In this document: positions 18,875 to 21,640 of the stretch, one piece after another | Layout of the letters: the number at the start of each line of letters is the position of its first letter | Position numbering within the stretch: the stretch's first letter is position 1 | Assembly: GCA_964444225.1 (NCBI GenBank) | Contig: CAYUFM010000014.1 | Span: 1-21,640 of the forward strand | Reading direction: 5' to 3' | DNA from: JALHOM01 sp964444225 | Lineage (GTDB): Bacteria; Patescibacteriota; Saccharimonadia; Saccharimonadales; 2-12-FULL-41-12 | Length of the DNA stretch: 21,640 nt | Notes under the pieces: model-generated | What the model was told of the DNA's origin: nothing | The model's database searches: none | What the model saw: only the letters and a program-made list of their open reading frames with translations | Position numbers and translations under genes: made by a program

Positions 18875-21421
18875 ATGGAAAAGAATATGGATGAAGATAA
18901 AATGACTAATTCTGAATTAAATAATCGCATGGATGCAGTAAGTGGTGAGGTGCAGTTTACTGGTGCTGTTCACTCAAGAAGTGTTGAACTTAGAACGGTA
19001 GAAGACGTGATGGAGGATAGTTACCTCCGTTATTCCATGAGCGTTATCGTAGCAAGAGCACTACCAGATGTGCGTGACGGCATGAAGCCTGTTCACCGTA
19101 GGATCTTGTATTCCATGGAAAAGAACGGCTGGCGCCCAGGAAGTAAGTTTGTAAAAAGTGCTCGTATCACAGGTGATGTTATGGGTAAATACCACCCTCA
19201 CGGCGATGTGGCTATATATGATGCTATGGTGCGTTTAGCACAGCCTTGGTCTACAAGATACCTTCTTGTTGATGGTCAGGGTAACTTTGGCTCAATGGAC
19301 GGTGATCCTCCTGCTGCTCAACGTTACACCGAGGCAAGGATGGCTAAGGCTGGGCACGCCTTGCTTGAAGATATTGATAAAGAAACTGTTCCTTTTAGAG
19401 ATAACTATGACGGTTCTGAGCAAGAACCAGAAGTTTTACCAGCAAAGTTGCCTAACCTACTGCTTAATGGCCAAATGGGTATTGCTGTTGGTATGGCCAC
19501 TAATATACCACCACACAACCTTGGCGAGTTAGTAGATGCAACTGTTTGTCAGATAGATAACCCTGAAGCAACTCTAGAGGATCTTATGGAGTTTATGAAA
19601 GGGCCTGACTTCCCGACGGGTGGAATTATTTATGGAAGAGATTCCATACGAACAGCATTTGCTACAGGCAAAGGCGGGGTGATAATTCGCGGTGTTGCCG
19701 ATATTGAAGAGACAAAAAAAGGTAGTCATCAGATTATAATTACCGAGATCCCTTATGCACTTAATAAAGCATCTCTAATTGAAAAAATTGCCTCGTTAGT
19801 ACATGAGAAAAAAATAAGTGGAATTAGAGATATAAGAGACGAAAGTGCCAGAGGTAACGTCAGAATAGTAATTGACTTAAAGAAGGATGCTTATCCAAAG
19901 AAGCTCCTTAATCAGTTATATAAAATGACCCCGCTTCAAACTACTTTCCACTACAATATGTTGGCTCTTATAGATGGAATCCAGCCAAGGGTATTGGGCA
20001 TACAAGATATTATTTCTGAATATTTAAAGCATCGCCAAAATGTTGTAAGGCGCAGGACCGAATATGAACTCCGGAAGGCTCAGGAACGAGCCCACATATT
20101 GGAGGGGCTAAAAATTGCCCTTGATAACATCGATGAAGTTATTAGTACTATTCGTTCTAGTCAAACTACAGATGAGGCTCAAGCTAACTTAATTAAGAAA
20201 TTTAAGTTAAGCGAAATTCAGGCAAAAGCAATTCTAGCTATGCAACTCCGTACATTAGCGGGTCTTGAGCGGCAGAAAATTGAAGATGAGCTAGCAGAGC
20301 TTCTTAAAATAATCAAAAGTTTAGAAGAAATACTAGCGAGTGAAAAAAAGATCCTGGCTATTATTAAAGACGAATTAATAGCGTTAAAGGAACAATTTGC
20401 TGACGAAAGAAGAACAAAAGTTGTACCATCAGAACTAGGCAAAATGAGTGATGAAGACTTAGTTCCAGATGAACAAGTTGTTGTAACACTCACATCAGCT
20501 AACTATATAAAAAGAAGTCCTATTGGTGATTACCGAAAGCAGAACAGGGGTGGTAAAGGCAAGCGAGGCATGGTAACAAGAGAAGAGGATGTTATCGAAC
20601 ATGTTGTAAATGCTTCAACGCATGATTACTTATTGTTCTTCACGAATAAAGGTAGGGTGTTTAGGTTAAAGACTTACGAGGTTCCCGCTACAAATTTGAG
20701 TGCTAAAGGTATAGCAATTGTTAATCTTCTTCAGCTTCAGCCTGAAGAAACCGTAAGTTCTGTAATAAATGTCAGTAAACAAACTAGCGCAAACAACCTT
20801 ATCATGTGTACGGTTAGGGGTGTAGTTAAGAAAACTCCTTTTGAGCAGTACCAGAATGTAAGGAGCTCTGGCCTAATAACTATTAATCTAGACCAAGGTG
20901 ACGAGCTTAAATGGATAAGACTCACCAACGGAGATGATGAGGTAATTATATCTACTTCACAGGGACAAGCCATAAGATTCCACGAAAAAGGTGTAAGGGC
21001 TATGGGTCGGACAGCTAGAGGTGTTAGGGGTATTAGGTTGCGACCAAATGACTATGTTATTGGAATGGATATCGTCCACGGAGATGCTAGCATCTTTGTA
21101 ATCAGTGAATTTGGTTATGGCAAACAGACAAAGGTTGCTCAATTTACTGCACATGCTAGAGGTGGCGTTGGCATAAGATCTGCAGTCGTTAATCAAAAGA
21201 CAGGTAAGTTAGTTGGGGTTAAGCGACTTTTGGATGAGAGTCAGGAGGTTATTTTAATATCTTCAGCTGGTCAAACTATAAGGCTTGGTATTAAAGATAT
21301 TCCTTCTCTAGGTAGAGCTACTCAAGGTGTTAGAATAATGAGACTTAATGAAGACGATAAAGTAGTTTCGTTGGCACTTGTAGACAAGAGTGAAGAAGTA
21401 GAAACAGACGATTCAGAATAA
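18875..21421 (+). CDS. gyrA: DNA gyrase subunit A
   Basis: An 848-aa breakage-reunion subunit. The catalytic tyrosine is Y151 in AQRYTEARM, aligned with E. coli Y122, so about 29 residues are added at the N-terminus. The quinolone-determining region reads KYHPHGDVAIYDAM, with V112 where E. coli has Ser83; D116 (Asp87) is kept. The coiled-coil domain is about 370-530. The GyrA box is QNRGGKG (556-562), a slight variant of QRRGGKG, and identifies gyrase rather than topoisomerase IV. Six beta-propeller blades follow, then an acidic tail. The start is uncertain: ATG 18875 is one base after the gyrB stop, and ATG 18887 or 18902 would trim 4 or 9 non-conserved residues. No strong Shine-Dalgarno, so coupling to gyrB is likely. 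Confidence 0.97.
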   Translation: MEKNMDEDKMTNSELNNRMDAVSGEVQFTGAVHSRSVELRTVEDVMEDSYLRYSMSVIVARALPDVRDGMKPVHRRILYSMEKNGWRPGSKFVKSARITGDVMGKYHPHGDVAIYDAMVRLAQPWSTRYLLVDGQGNFGSMDGDPPAAQRYTEARMAKAGHALLEDIDKETVPFRDNYDGSEQEPEVLPAKLPNLLLNGQMGIAVGMATNIPPHNLGELVDATVCQIDNPEATLEDLMEFMKGPDFPTGGIIYGRDSIRTAFATGKGGVIIRGVADIEETKKGSHQIIITEIPYALNKASLIEKIASLVHEKKISGIRDIRDESARGNVRIVIDLKKDAYPKKLLNQLYKMTPLQTTFHYNMLALIDGIQPRVLGIQDIISEYLKHRQNVVRRRTEYELRKAQERAHILEGLKIALDNIDEVISTIRSSQTTDEAQANLIKKFKLSEIQAKAILAMQLRTLAGLERQKIEDELAELLKIIKSLEEILASEKKILAIIKDELIALKEQFADERRTKVVPSELGKMSDEDLVPDEQVVVTLTSANYIKRSPIGDYRKQNRGGKGKRGMVTREEDVIEHVVNASTHDYLLFFTNKGRVFRLKTYEVPATNLSAKGIAIVNLLQLQPEETVSSVINVSKQTSANNLIMCTVRGVVKKTPFEQYQNVRSSGLITINLDQGDELKWIRLTNGDDEVIISTSQGQAIRFHEKGVRAMGRTARGVRGIRLRPNDYVIGMDIVHGDASIFVISEFGYGKQTKVAQFTAHARGGVGIRSAVVNQKTGKLVGVKRLLDESQEVILISSAGQTIRLGIKDIPSLGRATQGVRIMRLNEDDKVVSLALVDKSEEVETDDSE

Positions 21422-21447
21422 AATAGACTTTTCTACAACGATTATGG

Positions 21448-21474
21448 TTGACAACAGGTGTAAATACCTATAAT
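21448..21474 (+). promoter_or_regulatory. Promoter downstream of gyrA
   Basis: A perfect TTGACA (21448-21453) and a perfect TATAAT (21469-21474) with a short 15-base spacer. It begins 26 bases after the gyrA stop, and no terminator is seen between them. Confidence 0.55.
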
Positions 21475-21640
21475 ATTGGATGAGATCTTTAAAGGTTGCT
21501 ATTTTTATGGTCCTTCGAAAAGTGAACTTTAAAAACTTAAGATAAGTGCAAATCAACGTCAGTTCGCCCTGTACTTTAACAGGGCATATGAATTGTAAAT
21601 TAGTCAGTTTTAAACTGATGCTAAGATGAGATTCTTTTTG
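21475..21640 (+). other. Hairpin-rich leader or small RNA, cut by window end
   Basis: No ORF is visible. GCCCTGT-ACTTTA-ACAGGGC (21566-21585) is a perfect 7-bp hairpin. TCAGT-TTTAA-ACTGA (21604-21618) is a second, and flanking TTAG/CTAA can lengthen it. This is either a structured 5' leader of the next gene or another small RNA. Confidence 0.35.

Overview
This window comes from an AT-rich bacterium, most likely a member of the Candidatus Saccharibacteria (TM7) or a close CPR/Patescibacteria relative. The basis is overall gene style: compact housekeeping genes, a sortase-type LPDTG surface protein, a lone VirD4/TraG-like ATPase, ComM, and a ThrRS without its TGS domain. The placement is an inference from protein character, not a database match. 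Conserved glycines are GGN-coded and no recognisable gene needs UGA read as an amino acid, so the standard bacterial code fits. A run of 10 N (6720-6729) shows that this is a draft scaffold.

Layout. Bases 1-230 hold a leader with a terminator-like hairpin and an extended -10 promoter. Bases 231-4277 are a forward cluster: thrS, miaA, a winged-helix regulator with a degenerate nucleotidyltransferase-like half, and a metallo-beta-lactamase-fold protein without the usual metal motif. A bidirectional terminator separates these from rpmB (minus). rpmB is divergent from a site-2-protease-like M50 peptidase. Next come a structured non-coding stretch (5302-5675) with a promoter-terminator unit of about 170 nt, tRNA-Pro(GGG), and an RNase HI with an unusual WYL-like N-terminus. 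On the minus strand follow infC-rpmI-rplT with rnpB directly behind it, and then comM. infC appears to start at an AUU codon.

Bases 9466-10647 carry no protein gene. They hold two small-RNA units pointing away from each other. One is on the minus strand (about 9531-9682) and one on the plus strand (about 10411-10620). Each has a TTGACA promoter with 17-nt spacing, strong hairpins and an intrinsic terminator. They are separated by about 660 bases of extremely AT-rich DNA. These are the best candidates for something undescribed.

Bases 10648-16662 are an envelope/secretion block: a small multi-TM protein, a small acidic protein, a 930-aa membrane-anchored VirD4/TraG-type ATPase, and (minus) a two-gene unit with a sortase-anchored surface protein followed by a two-TM membrane protein. 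gyrB-gyrA follow on the plus strand, with a strong promoter and hairpin-rich leader after gyrA running off the window end.

A recurring theme is promoters that rely on a TGN-TATAMT extended -10. In several cases the -10 is so close to the ATG that the mRNA should be leaderless or nearly so, with no Shine-Dalgarno sequence.
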